Source: Pseudomonas sp. RIT409
GTDB taxonomy: Bacteria; Pseudomonadota; Gammaproteobacteria; Pseudomonadales; Pseudomonadaceae
NCBI RefSeq assembly: GCF_003052515.2
Contig: NZ_QARE02000004.1
Location: 296,889 to 360,888 of the forward strand
DNA length: 64,000 nucleotides
Reading direction: 5' to 3'
Part shown: positions 1-8,564 of the stretch, piece by piece
Numbering within the stretch: the stretch's first letter is position 1
Layout: each line of letters begins with the position of its first letter
The notes under the pieces: generated by a model
The model's input: the letters and a program-made list of their open reading frames with translations, nothing else
Told to the model about the DNA's origin: nothing
Database searches by the model: none
Translations under genes and position numbers: made by a program

Positions 1-1
1 G

Positions 2-625
2 CAGGCGCGGTACGCGCTGGTCAATCAGACGCTGGTGCAACGCTGCGGCTGCAAGGAGAAGCGCCAACTGGTCGGGCGCACCGCAGAGGACGTATTCCCG
101 GCCAGATTCGGGCCGCTGTACACCGCCCAGGACCGACGCGTCCTGGCTGACGGCAGGCAACTGAGCGACCAACTGGAACTGCACCTTTATTACGGCAACC
201 GGCCTGTCTGGTGCTTGACGCACAAGATTGCCCTGCGCGACAGCCGGGGCACTATCATCGGCCTGGCGGGCATATCGCGCGACTTGCAGACCCTGCACTC
301 ACACCCCGCCTACCAGAAACTGGCCGAAGTCGATGGCTACATTCGCGAGCATTTCGCCCGCCCGATCACCCTGGAAGAACTGACGGCAATCGCCGGGCTT
401 TCCGTCGCGCAACTGGAGCGCTACTGCAAGAAAATTTTTCAGCTCACCCCTCGGCAGATGATCCACAAAGCGCGCTTGGGTGAAGCCTCTCGGCTGCTGC
501 GTGAACACCTCTCGATCACTGAGGTGGCGTTACGTTGCGGCTATACGGACCACAGCGCCTTCAGTCGCCAGTTCCGGGCTCTGACCGGCGTTTCACCGAG
601 CCAATACCGCGAGTCCCAACAGTAA
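2..625 (+). CDS. PAS-domain AraC-family transcriptional regulator (5' end outside window)
   Basis: The reading frame is open to the left edge, so the true start lies upstream; the first in-window start-like codon (GTG at 35) is probably internal. The visible 207 residues hold the end of a PAS-like sensor fold (about residues 10-95, ending in GLAGISRDLQTL) and a C-terminal AraC double helix-turn-helix (about 105-205, with ITLEELTAIAGLS and ITEVALRCGYTDHSAFSRQF). Regulators of this layout usually activate an adjacent catabolic operon after binding a small ligand. It lies about 270 bp upstream of, and in the same direction as, the hydroxyproline-type operon, so it may control it. The palindromes there look more like GntR sites than AraC sites, so its targets stay uncertain. 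Confidence 0.85.
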   Translation, partial: QARYALVNQTLVQRCGCKEKRQLVGRTAEDVFPARFGPLYTAQDRRVLADGRQLSDQLELHLYYGNRPVWCLTHKIALRDSRGTIIGLAGISRDLQTLHSHPAYQKLAEVDGYIREHFARPITLEELTAIAGLSVAQLERYCKKIFQLTPRQMIHKARLGEASRLLREHLSITEVALRCGYTDHSAFSRQFRALTGVSPSQYRESQQ

Positions 626-835
626 CGGCTAGGCCTGCTGCTCCCCCCCGCCCTGGCGTCGGCCCTCATCAGCAGAACCGTCCGGGCCGTGCCTCGATAG
701 AGCATCGCCCTGCTTTTTTGCTCCCTTATGTAACACCGCCACCCGATCCGCCGGACGCCCGCGTCCCGTAACCCACTGATCCTCCGACTGAATTGCGACG
801 AGGGCCAAAGAGGCACGCCCCATGCATAGAAAATA

Positions 836-845
836 TCGTATACGA
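836..845. promoter_or_regulatory. Palindromic operator TCGTATACGA upstream of the ABC/hydroxyproline operon
   Basis: A perfect 10-bp palindrome followed by AAT lies 46 bp before the binding-protein start at 892. The core CGTATACG plus AAAT recurs at 6933-6944, before the deaminase gene. FCD-type GntR repressors bind short palindromes centred on GTATAC-like cores, so this is a candidate operator of such a regulator. No gntR gene is in the window. The rest of 626-891 shows nothing coding. Confidence 0.6.
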
Positions 846-891
846 AATCACTTATCCGGCTGTTTCCTTACGTGCATCCACCGAGGCATCT

Positions 892-1710
892 ATGAAAAAG
901 CATGCTGTTGCAGTAGCCCTCCTCGCCGTCATGAGTTCGTCCTTCATCAATGCAGCCTTGGCCGACAAGCTCGATGACATCATCGACTCCGGCAAACTCC
1001 GCTGCGCCGTGACACTGGATTTTCCGCCGATGGGCTCGCGGGATGACAAGAACAACCCGGTCGGATTCGACGTCGATTACTGCAACGACCTGGCGAAAGT
1101 GCTGGGCGTCACCGCCGAAGTGGTGGAGACACCGTTCCCTGACCGGATTCCGGCCCTGGTCTCCGGGCGTGCCGATGTCATCGTCGCCTCCACCTCCGAC
1201 ACCCTGGAGCGGGCCAAAACGGTAGCCATGACGATCCCTTACTTCGCCTTTCAGATGGTCGTGCTGACCCGCGACAACACCGGCATCGGTAAATACGAGG
1301 ACCTTAAAGGCAAAAACGTCGGCAACACCAGTGGCACTTACGAGGCGATCGCCCTGGAGAAGGACCAGAAGGCCTGGGGCACCGGCAGCTTCCGCGCTTA
1401 TCAGACCCAGAACGACACCATACTGGCGGTTGCGCAAGGCCATATCGATGCGACGGTCGTGACCAACACCGTTGCGGCCGCGACACTCAAATCCGGCAAG
1501 TACAAGGGGCTGAAAGTCGCCGGTAACGCGCCTTACGTCATCGATTACGTGTCCCTGGCCGCCAAGCGCAACGAGTACGGCTTGATCCATTACCTGAACC
1601 TGTTCGTCAACCAGCAAGTGCGCACCGGCCGCTACGAAGAATTGTGGAAGAAGTGGGTGGGCGATGACATCAAGCCCGCAAACCTGACGGTGCCAGGTGT
1701 GTATTACTGA
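892..1710 (+). CDS. Amino-acid ABC transporter substrate-binding protein
   Basis: A 272-residue family 3 periplasmic binding protein. The start at 892 gives a clean signal peptide (MKK, hydrophobic stretch, cleavage after ALA near residue 24); the longer frame from 793 would bury it. The mature part has the usual fold: DIIDSGKLRCAVTLDFPPMG near the N-terminus, PVGFDVDYCNDLAKVLG, and the hinge region with VGNTSGTYEAIAL. It would capture the substrate in the periplasm for the two permeases (3556, 4231) and the ATPase (4874). Because the operon also encodes hydroxyproline-type enzymes, the ligand is inferred to be a hydroxyproline isomer or a related imino acid. It is the first gene after the 836-845 palindrome, so it likely heads the operon. 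Confidence 0.92.
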   Translation: MKKHAVAVALLAVMSSSFINAALADKLDDIIDSGKLRCAVTLDFPPMGSRDDKNNPVGFDVDYCNDLAKVLGVTAEVVETPFPDRIPALVSGRADVIVASTSDTLERAKTVAMTIPYFAFQMVVLTRDNTGIGKYEDLKGKNVGNTSGTYEAIALEKDQKAWGTGSFRAYQTQNDTILAVAQGHIDATVVTNTVAAATLKSGKYKGLKVAGNAPYVIDYVSLAAKRNEYGLIHYLNLFVNQQVRTGRYEELWKKWVGDDIKPANLTVPGVYY

Positions 1711-1793
1711 GTCCCGTTAAACCCTGGCGTCGATCAGCCGGGCCGATGTCGCCTGTCGGCGTGACGCATGAAGCTCTCATTCAGGAATCCACG

Positions 1794-3563
1794 ATGTCTG
1801 AAGTGTCTTTGAACGGGCGTTGTCTGGTCTCAGGCAGCGCCCAGGGCGAGCTGTTGTATGCCGATGTCGCCTTGAGCTTCTGGGGCGGCGTCGAGCCCTT
1901 CACCGGTGAGGTGATCGACCGCCACCACCCCCTCAGCGGCCAGTTCATCACGGGCAAGGTGCTGGCGATTCCCAGCGGGCGCGGGTCGTGCACGGGCAGC
2001 AGCGTGCTGCTGGAATTGATCCTCAACGGGCACGCCCCGGCCGCTCTGGTGTTCGAGCGCGTCGAGGACATACTCACGCTAGGCGTCATGGTGGCCGAGC
2101 AGATGTTTGGTCAATCGATCCCGGTGGTCAGCCTCGGCGAGGCAGGCTTCACGGCGCTGCGCGAGGCCAGCTTCGTGCGGATCGAGCACAGTCGGGTGAC
2201 CGCGTTCGATGCGCCGCCTCCGGCGCTGCCGCCAACCCGACGGGTCCAGAACACCGCGTCATCTCCTGCCATCACCCTCACCGAAATGGATCGGGCGTTT
2301 CTGGATGGCGCGTATGGCAAGGCTGCGCAAGTGGCAATGGGCATCATCCTGCGCATGGCCGAACTGCAAGGCGCCACGCAGTTGCTCGACATCACGCAGG
2401 CGCATATCGACGGCTGCATCTACACCGGCCCGGCTAGCTTGCGCTTCGCCCGGCAACTGGTGGATTGGAACGCCAGGGTGCGGGTCCCGACCACCCTCAA
2501 TTCGATCTCCGTGGACAAGCGACGCTGGCGGGCACTCGGCGTCGATCCGGCCTTGGGCGAGCCAGCCAGTCAGTTGGGCGATGCCTATCTGGACATGGGC
2601 GCGCGGGTCAGTTTCACCTGCGCGCCGTATTTGCTGGACAGCGCGCCAGAGCTGGGCGAGCAGATTGTCTGGGCCGAGTCCAACGCGGTGGTCTACGCCA
2701 ACAGCGTGATCGGCGCGCGCACCTTGAAATACCCCGATTACCTGGACATCTGCATTGCCCTGACGGGACGGGCGCCAAAGGTCGGTTGTCACCTGACCGA
2801 GCAACGCCTGGCCACCCTGCGCATCGATGTGCCCGAGGTCGGTGTGCTGGACGATAGTTTTTATCCGCTGCTCGGCTACCACGTCGGGCTGCTCAGCGGC
2901 GCAGCCATCCCCGTGGTCTGCGGCCTGGAAAACCAAGCGCCGACGCTCGATGACCTGAAGGCCTTCGGTGCGGCCTTCGCGACCACGTCCGCCGCCCCGA
3001 TGTTTCATATCGCCGGTGTCACCCCGGAAGCAACCACCGCTGAACTGGCCCTCGGGGGGCATTCTCCCGAAAAAAGGCTGGTGATCAGCGCGCTGGCGTT
3101 GCTGCACAGTTGGAGGGAGCTGAACAGCGCGCAGAGCCCTGAAGTCGATGCCGTCACGCTGGGCAATCCGCATTTTTCCCTGAGCGAATGCGCGACCCTG
3201 GCCGATCTTTGCCAGGGACGGCGCAAGCACGATGACGTGACGGTGGTCATCACCTGTGGTCGCGCCACGTTGGAGGCGGCGCTGTTGGCCGGGCACGTCG
3301 AGACGCTGGAAGATTTCGGCGTGCAGTTCGTGACCGATACCTGCTGGTGCATGCTGGGCGAGCCGGTCATTCCGCCGACCGCACGCAACCTGATGACCAA
3401 CTCGGGGAAATACGCCCATTACGCTCCGGGGCTCGTGGGGCGTCGCGTGCATTTCGCCAGCCTGGCCGAATGCGTCGACAGCGCCTGCACCGGCTTTGCC
3501 AGCGCGAAGCTGCCGCCATGGCTGCGGGGCGCCGAACGCGCGGAGGCGACGCCGCATGTTTGA
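1794..3563 (+). CDS. Aconitase X family dehydratase (probable cis-3-hydroxy-L-proline dehydratase)
   Basis: A 589-residue single-chain aconitase-X protein. The N-terminal 140 residues match the small swivelling subunit (DUF126-like: PSGRGSCTGSSVLLELI). From about residue 165 it matches the large catalytic subunit (DUF521-like: ITLTEMDRAFLDGAYGKA, then WAESNAVVYANSVIGARTLKYP, GRAPKVGCHL). Bacterial members are known to dehydrate cis-3-hydroxy-L-proline to delta-1-pyrroline-2-carboxylate with an Fe-S cofactor. The start at 1794 follows AGGA and begins MSEVSLNGRC; a start at 1746 would add 16 unconserved residues. It is placed between the binding-protein gene and the first permease, overlapping the latter by 8 bp, so transport and dehydration are co-expressed. 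Substrate is inferred from family and context. Confidence 0.85.
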   Translation: MSEVSLNGRCLVSGSAQGELLYADVALSFWGGVEPFTGEVIDRHHPLSGQFITGKVLAIPSGRGSCTGSSVLLELILNGHAPAALVFERVEDILTLGVMVAEQMFGQSIPVVSLGEAGFTALREASFVRIEHSRVTAFDAPPPALPPTRRVQNTASSPAITLTEMDRAFLDGAYGKAAQVAMGIILRMAELQGATQLLDITQAHIDGCIYTGPASLRFARQLVDWNARVRVPTTLNSISVDKRRWRALGVDPALGEPASQLGDAYLDMGARVSFTCAPYLLDSAPELGEQIVWAESNAVVYANSVIGARTLKYPDYLDICIALTGRAPKVGCHLTEQRLATLRIDVPEVGVLDDSFYPLLGYHVGLLSGAAIPVVCGLENQAPTLDDLKAFGAAFATTSAAPMFHIAGVTPEATTAELALGGHSPEKRLVISALALLHSWRELNSAQSPEVDAVTLGNPHFSLSECATLADLCQGRRKHDDVTVVITCGRATLEAALLAGHVETLEDFGVQFVTDTCWCMLGEPVIPPTARNLMTNSGKYAHYAPGLVGRRVHFASLAECVDSACTGFASAKLPPWLRGAERAEATPHV

Positions 3564-4221
3564 CTACACCTTTCACTGGCGTGCCGCATTCAAAGCGCTG
3601 CCTGACATGCTCAACGGCGCGCTGGTGACCTTCCAGACGGCTGCGCTGTCGATGATCCTCGGGGTGACCATCGCGCTGTTTCTGGTCTTCATGCGCCAAG
3701 GCAGCAACCCTGTGCTGCGCGGGTTCGCGGCGGCCTGGATCTCCATTGCGCGCAATACCCCGTCGCTGTTTCAGGTGTACATCCTCTACTTCGGCCTGGG
3801 CTCGTTCGGCGTGCACGTCAGCTCGTGGGTCGCTCTGCTCGCCGGGATCACCCTGAATAACGCGGGCTACCTGGCGGAAAACTTCCGAGGCGGTCTCAAG
3901 GCCGTGCCTGACACCCAACTGCGTGCCGCCCGCTCGCTGGGGATGAACGCCTGGCAGGCGTATCGGCTGGTCGTGATTCCACAACTGCTGCGCGTGGTGT
4001 TCTACCCGTTGACCAACCAGATGGTCTGGGCGGTGCTGATGACGTCCATGGGGGTCATCGTCGGCTTGAACAATGACCTCACGGGCGTCACCCAGGACTA
4101 CAACGTCAAGACGTTCCGCACCTTCGAGTTCTTCGCCATTGCCGCCGTGCTTTATTACCTGATCGCCAAACTGATCGTGGCCGTTGCGCGGCTGCTGTCG
4201 TGGCGTCTGTTCCGGTACTGA
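3556..4221 (+). CDS. Amino-acid ABC transporter permease (HisM/GlnP type)
   Basis: A 221-residue inner-membrane permease with the EAA-type loop (GGLKAVPDTQLRAARSLGMNAWQAYRLVVIPQLLRVV) that contacts the ATPase, and several hydrophobic segments typical of the His/Glu/Gln permease family. The start at 3556 (MFDYTFHWR) overlaps the stop of the aconitase-X gene, a sign of translational coupling. It pairs with the second permease at 4231 to form the membrane channel of the importer. Confidence 0.92.
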   Translation: MFDYTFHWRAAFKALPDMLNGALVTFQTAALSMILGVTIALFLVFMRQGSNPVLRGFAAAWISIARNTPSLFQVYILYFGLGSFGVHVSSWVALLAGITLNNAGYLAENFRGGLKAVPDTQLRAARSLGMNAWQAYRLVVIPQLLRVVFYPLTNQMVWAVLMTSMGVIVGLNNDLTGVTQDYNVKTFRTFEFFAIAAVLYYLIAKLIVAVARLLSWRLFRY

Positions 4222-4230
4222 GGAGTGGCC

Positions 4231-4881
4231 ATGTTCAACAGCACATTCAGCTGGAACGACTTGCAGTTCATGCTTCAGGGGGCATGGGTCACCCTGGCGC
4301 TGACGATCGTGTCGATGATCATCGGCACCCTCGCCGGCGTGGTGTGCGGCATGGCCCGTGCGCTGTTGCCACGCAGCACCATTGCGTTGGCCTGGGTGCT
4401 CGATGTGTTTCGCAGCGTGCCCCTGCTGATCCAGTTCGTTCTATTCAACGCGCTGAAAAGCATCGCCGGGCTCAACTGGAGTGCCTTCACGGTGGCCTGC
4501 ATCGTATTGGGCCTTTACGTCACAGCGTACTGCACCGAGATCGTCCGCAGCGGTGTGTTGTCGGTACCGCTCAGCCTGCGCCGCGCCAGCCGCTCGCTCG
4601 GCTTGAGTTACTGGCAGGACCTGCGCCGGATCGTCATGCCCATGGCGACCCGGGTCGCCTTTCCCGGCTGGGTCAACCTGCTGCTCTCAGTAATGAAAGA
4701 CACCGCCCTGGTGATGTGGATCGGCATCGTCGAACTGCTGCGCGCGTCGCAGACCATCGTCACGCGTATTCAAGAACCCCTGCTGGTGCTGTGCATCGCG
4801 GGTCTCATTTATTACGTCATGAGCCTGGTGATTGCCCGGCTCGGCGCCCGGCTGGAAGCAAGGTGGCAAGAACATGATTGA
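4231..4881 (+). CDS. Amino-acid ABC transporter permease, second subunit
   Basis: A 216-residue polar amino-acid permease with the conserved EAA loop (RSGVLSVPLSLRRASRSLGLSYWQDLRRIVMP). AGGAG at 4221-4225 sits 5 nt before ATG 4231, which is better than the GTG at 4225 inside the ribosome-binding site. It begins 9 nt after the first permease and its last 8 nt overlap the ATPase start. The two permeases would form a heterodimer in the inner membrane. Confidence 0.92.
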   Translation: MFNSTFSWNDLQFMLQGAWVTLALTIVSMIIGTLAGVVCGMARALLPRSTIALAWVLDVFRSVPLLIQFVLFNALKSIAGLNWSAFTVACIVLGLYVTAYCTEIVRSGVLSVPLSLRRASRSLGLSYWQDLRRIVMPMATRVAFPGWVNLLLSVMKDTALVMWIGIVELLRASQTIVTRIQEPLLVLCIAGLIYYVMSLVIARLGARLEARWQEHD

Positions 4882-5596
4882 GATCGACAACGTTCACAAA
4901 TCCTTCGGCACCCTGGAAGTCATCAAAGGCGTGAGCCTGCAAGTGGAAAAAGGCGAAGTGGTGTCGATCATCGGCGGCTCGGGTTCGGGCAAATCGACCT
5001 TGCTGATGTGCATCAACGGTCTGGAGTCGATCAAGAGCGGCAGCATCCGCGTCGACGGCACCGAAGTGCACGCCAAGGGGACCGATCTGAACAAGCTGCG
5101 CCAGAAGATCGGCATCGTGTTTCAGCAATGGAACGCGTTTCCCCACCTGACGGTGCTGGAGAACGTGATGCTGGCGCCGCGCACCGTGCTGGGCAGGAGC
5201 AAAGAGGAAGCCGAGGCGCTGGCGGTCAGCCAGCTTCGCCATGTAGGGCTGGGCGATAAGCTCAAAGTGTTTCCCGGCAAGCTTTCAGGCGGCCAGCAAC
5301 AGCGCATGGCCATTGCCCGGGCGCTGGCCATGTCGCCCGATTACATGCTCTTCGACGAAGCGACATCGGCCCTGGATCCGCAATTGGTGGGCGAGGTGCT
5401 GGACACCATGCGCATGCTCGCCGAAGACGGCATGACCATGATCCTGGTGACCCACGAAATCCGCTTTGCCCGGGACGTGTCCGACCGTGTGGCCTTTTTC
5501 CGCAACGGACTGGTGCATGAAATCGGTACACCGGATCAGGTGATCGGCCATCCGCAGCGGCCGGAGACGGCGGATTTTCTGAAGTCGATCAATTGA
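4874..5596 (+). CDS. Amino-acid ABC transporter ATP-binding protein
   Basis: A 240-residue cytoplasmic ATPase of the GlnQ/HisP group. It shows Walker A GGSGSGKST (residues 34-42), Q-loop (VFQQWNAFPHLT), signature LSGGQQQR (about 137-144), Walker B YMLFDEATSALDP and the switch histidine (ILVTHEI). The start at 4874 overlaps the preceding permease by 8 bp. It powers the uptake system encoded by 892, 3556 and 4231. A 110-bp gap separates it from the racemase-family gene, which has its own strong ribosome-binding site, so the operon probably continues. Confidence 0.93.
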   Translation: MIEIDNVHKSFGTLEVIKGVSLQVEKGEVVSIIGGSGSGKSTLLMCINGLESIKSGSIRVDGTEVHAKGTDLNKLRQKIGIVFQQWNAFPHLTVLENVMLAPRTVLGRSKEEAEALAVSQLRHVGLGDKLKVFPGKLSGGQQQRMAIARALAMSPDYMLFDEATSALDPQLVGEVLDTMRMLAEDGMTMILVTHEIRFARDVSDRVAFFRNGLVHEIGTPDQVIGHPQRPETADFLKSIN

Positions 5597-5706
5597 AGGA
5601 GCCGGGCGCCGTGCAAGCCAGGCAGTTTCATGCGGGGGTGTGTCGTTTGAATGTTCAGTGTTTGTGTATTCCCCCAACGACATCTTTGACAGGAGGGCTT
5701 TGAAGC

Positions 5707-6744
5707 ATGCGCTCATCGAAAGTGATTCACGTGGTCAGTTGTCACGCGGAGGGAGAGGTCGGCGACGTGATCGTCGGTGGCGTCGCACCACCGCCGGGCG
5801 ACACGATTTGGGCGCAGTCGCGCTGGATCGAGAAGGACAATGTCCTGCGCAATTTCATGCTCAACGAGCCTCGCGGCGGGGTGTTCCGGCACGTCAACCT
5901 GCTGGTACCGCCCAAACATCCCCAGGCGCAGATGGGCTGGATCATCATGGAACCGGCGGATGTCCCGCCGATGTCCGGCTCGAACTCGCTGTGCGTCGCC
6001 ACCGTGCTGCTCGAGAGCGGCATCCTGGCGATGACCGAGCCGCAGACCCGACTGGTCCTGGAAGCGCCGGGGGGCCTGATCGAGGCCATTGCCCAATGCC
6101 GCGACGGCAAGGTGGAGCGCGTCGAAGTGCACAATCACCCCTCCTTCGCCGACCGCCTGGATGCCTGGATCGAAGTGCCGGGCCTTGGGTCGATTCAGGT
6201 CGACACCGCCTACGGCGGAGACAGCTTTGCCATCGTCGACGCCACGACACTGGGCTTCTCGCTGACCGCCGACGAAGCGAAGGATCTGGTCGAAACGGGC
6301 TTGAAGATAACCCTGGCGGCCAACGAACAGTTGGGCTTCACCCATCCACTCAACCCGGACTGGAACCACATTTCCTTCTGCCAGATCGCCGCGCCGGTGA
6401 GCCGAGCCGGTGGCATCGCTCATGCCGCCAATGCGGTGGTGATTCGTCCCGGCAAGATCGACCGCTCGCCCTGTGGCACCGGGTGTTCGGCGCGCCTGGC
6501 GGTGCTTCACGCCAAGGGCCAACTGCAAGTCGGCGAACCCTTTATTGGCCGCTCGATCATCGGCTCGGAATTTCATTGCAAGATTGAGCGCATAACGGAC
6601 GTCGCGGGGCGGCCAGCCATCGTGCCGAGCCTGTCAGGGCGTGCGTGGATCACCGGTACGCATCAGCACATGCTCGATCCGAGCGACCCTTGGCCTGAGG
6701 GCTACAAGCTCACGGATACCTGGCCGGTAGGGTTGGAGTTGTAA
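5707..6744 (+). CDS. Proline racemase family enzyme (4-hydroxyproline 2-epimerase or 3-hydroxyproline dehydratase type)
   Basis: A 345-residue member of the proline racemase superfamily. The first catalytic site reads [10 protein letters not shown], with Ser90 where proline racemase has Cys. The second site, [11 protein letters not shown], keeps Cys256. The superfamily includes proline racemases and 4-hydroxyproline epimerases (often Cys/Cys) and trans-3-hydroxyproline dehydratases (altered pair); a Ser/Cys pair rules out a classical proline racemase but does not by itself choose between the others. The downstream DHDPS-family gene favours 4-hydroxyproline epimerisation; the aconitase-X gene favours 3-hydroxyproline use. 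AGGAGGG lies about 10 nt before the ATG. Confidence 0.85.
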   Translation: MRSSKVIHVVSCHAEGEVGDVIVGGVAPPPGDTIWAQSRWIEKDNVLRNFMLNEPRGGVFRHVNLLVPPKHPQAQMGWIIMEPADVPPMSGSNSLCVATVLLESGILAMTEPQTRLVLEAPGGLIEAIAQCRDGKVERVEVHNHPSFADRLDAWIEVPGLGSIQVDTAYGGDSFAIVDATTLGFSLTADEAKDLVETGLKITLAANEQLGFTHPLNPDWNHISFCQIAAPVSRAGGIAHAANAVVIRPGKIDRSPCGTGCSARLAVLHAKGQLQVGEPFIGRSIIGSEFHCKIERITDVAGRPAIVPSLSGRAWITGTHQHMLDPSDPWPEGYKLTDTWPVGLEL

Positions 6745-6931
6745 CCGAAGGGCGACGCCATGCCTGTCGGAGGGTGGCTGGCTCACGATCGGGCGCGCAG
6801 CGGCGACCCGCGACCTGCGCCCCGCCTGCTGCATCGCGGTGGCGGAGTCCACGCTGCTGCGCAGCGGACCAAGGGCTAGCAGCCTTGCGACAAGGAGCAC
6901 GTTTCACCGGGCGACATTTGCCCAAACCAGA

Positions 6932-6944
6932 ACGTATACGAAAT
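6932..6944. promoter_or_regulatory. Second copy of the CGTATACGAAAT operator
   Basis: ACGTATACGAAAT lies about 30 bp before the start of the deaminase-like gene at 6971. It shares the CGTATACG palindrome and AAAT flank with the site at 836-848, which ties the two transcription units together as one regulon. The rest of the 226-bp gap (6745-6970) shows no gene. Confidence 0.6.
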
Positions 6945-6970
6945 ACATTTAATCCAAACAGGAGTCACTC

Positions 6971-7888
6971 ATGAATCAATCCGTATCCTGGAGCGGCGTT
7001 TTTCCGGCCGTCACCACGCAGTTTCGCGAAGACTTTTCAGTGGATGTGGAAGCCACGCACACGGTCATCTCTAATCTGGTACGCGATGGTGTGTCGGGGT
7101 TGGTTATCTGCGGCACGGTGGGCGAAAACACCTCGCTCAGCGTGGCCGAGAAAATCAGCCTCGTCGAAGCCGCCAAAGATGCAGCCGCAGGCCGTGTGCC
7201 GGTGATTTCCGGCATCGCGGAATTCACCAGCGCCCATGCCTGCGCCGTGGCCAATGAGGTCAAGAAAGCAGGGGCGGACGGCATTATGTTGATGCCTGCG
7301 CTGGTGTATTCCTCGAAACCCTTCGAAACCGCCGCGCATTTTCGGACGGTGGCCTCGGCCTGCGATCTGCCCATGATGGTTTACAACAATCCGCCCATTT
7401 ATAAGAACGACGTCACGCCAGACATCCTGATCTCCTTGGCCGACTGCGACAACGTGGTCTGCTTCAAGGATTCGTCGGGCAACACCAACCGTTTCATCGA
7501 CGTACGCAATGAAGTCGGCGACCGTTTCGTGTTGTTCGCCGGTCTGGACGACGTATTGGTCGAAAGCGTGGCCGTAGGGGCGGTGGGCTGGGTCTCGGGG
7601 ATGTCCAACGCCTTCCCGAAAGAGGGTGAAACGCTTTTCCGGCTGGCCAAGGCAGGACGGTTTGCGGAGGCGATGGCGCTCTATGAGTGGTTCATGCCGC
7701 TGTTGCACCTGGATGCGCGTCCGGATCTGGTGCAGTGCATCAAACTCTGCGAGGCCATCATGCAGCGCGGCAGCGCCCTCACCCGTCCACCGCGCCTGGC
7801 GCTGCCAGACAGTGACCGGGTTTATGTGGAGGCGCTGATGAAGGCAGCGCTGGCGAGCAAGCCGGTGCTGCCGGATGTGGGGTTGTGA
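6971..7888 (+). CDS. DHDPS/N-acetylneuraminate lyase family protein (probable pyrroline-4-hydroxy-2-carboxylate deaminase)
   Basis: A 305-residue TIM-barrel aldolase-type protein. The Schiff-base lysine is Lys166 in VVCFKDSSGN, the conserved tyrosine is Tyr138 in MMVYNNPP, and the usual GTTGE loop reads GTVGENTSLS. In hydroxyproline clusters, members of this family convert delta-1-pyrroline-4-hydroxy-2-carboxylate to 2-oxoglutarate semialdehyde and ammonia, and the neighbours support that role here. AGGAG precedes the ATG. The D-hydroxyproline dehydrogenase and the semialdehyde dehydrogenase needed to finish the pathway are not in the window. A true dapA function is unlikely in this context. 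Confidence 0.85.
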   Translation: MNQSVSWSGVFPAVTTQFREDFSVDVEATHTVISNLVRDGVSGLVICGTVGENTSLSVAEKISLVEAAKDAAAGRVPVISGIAEFTSAHACAVANEVKKAGADGIMLMPALVYSSKPFETAAHFRTVASACDLPMMVYNNPPIYKNDVTPDILISLADCDNVVCFKDSSGNTNRFIDVRNEVGDRFVLFAGLDDVLVESVAVGAVGWVSGMSNAFPKEGETLFRLAKAGRFAEAMALYEWFMPLLHLDARPDLVQCIKLCEAIMQRGSALTRPPRLALPDSDRVYVEALMKAALASKPVLPDVGL

Positions 7889-7928
7889 TCGGAAAAACCC
7901 GATCAACCCATGCCTGAATCCAACGACA

Positions 7929-7963
7929 CTTTGCTCTTTGCTCTTTGCTCTTTGCTCTTTGCT
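7929..7963. repeat. Heptanucleotide tandem repeat (CTTTGCT)5
   Basis: Five perfect head-to-tail CTTTGCT units are followed by a sixth, one-base-short copy (to about 7969). They begin 40 bp after the deaminase stop. The tract is almost pure pyrimidine apart from one G per unit. Such arrays vary in copy number by slippage. No gene overlaps it. Confidence 0.9.
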
Positions 7964-7992
7964 CTTGCTCTTCCTACACAAACAGGCCAGCC

Positions 7993-8117
7993 ACCGCCGA
8001 ACGCGACTTGGGTGCAGGCTGAGCGGAGGTGGCGTGGAGTGGGTTGAGCGGCCGGGAGCCGCGAAAGCCGCGCGGCCATGGATGGCCGTCCGCGGCGTGC
8101 CCACGGAACGGCGCCGG
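7993..8117. repeat. Dispersed repeat, left copy (partner at 63631-63757)
   Basis: It begins CCGCCGAACGC, has a variable 25-35 nt middle, then about 80 bp nearly identical to the segment starting at 63670. Shared blocks include GTGGAGTGGGTTGAGCG, CCGGGAGCCGCGA and GCGGCCATGGATGGCCGTCCG, the last with a near-palindromic CCATGGATGG core. An open frame crosses both copies, but the variants and repeat nature argue against a protein. Confidence 0.8.
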
Positions 8118-8134
8118 AGGGATGGGCAGATCCC

Positions 8135-8564
8135 GACAACATAGTTTGTCCTGAAATCCCCCATAACGCTGGGCAAAATTCCTCCCCTCAACTGCCCGGT
8201 ACTTCCCAATTATCGATTCCGGGTGCTTTCTTAATTACCCCAAATCTGTTCAATCATTGCCTAATTGTCTGGAGTAAATTGCTTCGTCAGACCCTGACAC
8301 ATAACGTATCGCTGGTTAAGGACACTAGCGTGAGGGTTATAGACCAGGGCGCGTGTTGCTTATCATAGTATTTGAGTGTCGCCAGAGAGGTTGAGAAAGT
8401 ATCTGCCAGAAAGATCATAAACTCCATCCCAAATCATCACATGCTGCCCGGCGACTCGGACATCTCGTAAAAACCGCTGAAAAATGGAATCTTTGTAGCT
8501 CCGTCATCAGACACTTAAGGGCGCTCCCAGCAGTGTCGCCCTGAAACACATAAATCTATTCGAA
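8135..8564. other. Non-coding left flank of the low-GC island
   Basis: A 430-bp stretch, clearly AT-richer than the surroundings, without a plausible gene. It holds one copy of the ATTGCCT motif (8256-8270). The inverted 10-mer GGGCAGATCC (8124-8133), mirrored at 12365-12374, lies just to its left. It may be the remnant of a gene or promoter lost when the island formed. Confidence 0.5.
8256..8270 (+). promoter_or_regulatory. Candidate AraC operator, copy 1 (ATTGCCTAATTGTCT)
   Basis: This 15-mer differs by one base from 10637-10651 and by two from 9393-9407. It has no adjacent gene start, unlike the other two copies. Confidence 0.45.

Noticed and set aside
2259..3557. Long open frame opposite the aconitase-X gene (432 residues)
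   Set aside because: Fully antisense to a recognised enzyme; composition typical of high-GC shadow frames and no family motif.
7929..7969. CTTTGCT array as a CRISPR
   Set aside because: Units are 7 bp, contiguous and without spacers.
8037..8144. Small protein across the left dispersed repeat
   Set aside because: The same frame recurs in the right copy because the DNA is repeated; there is no ribosome-binding site.
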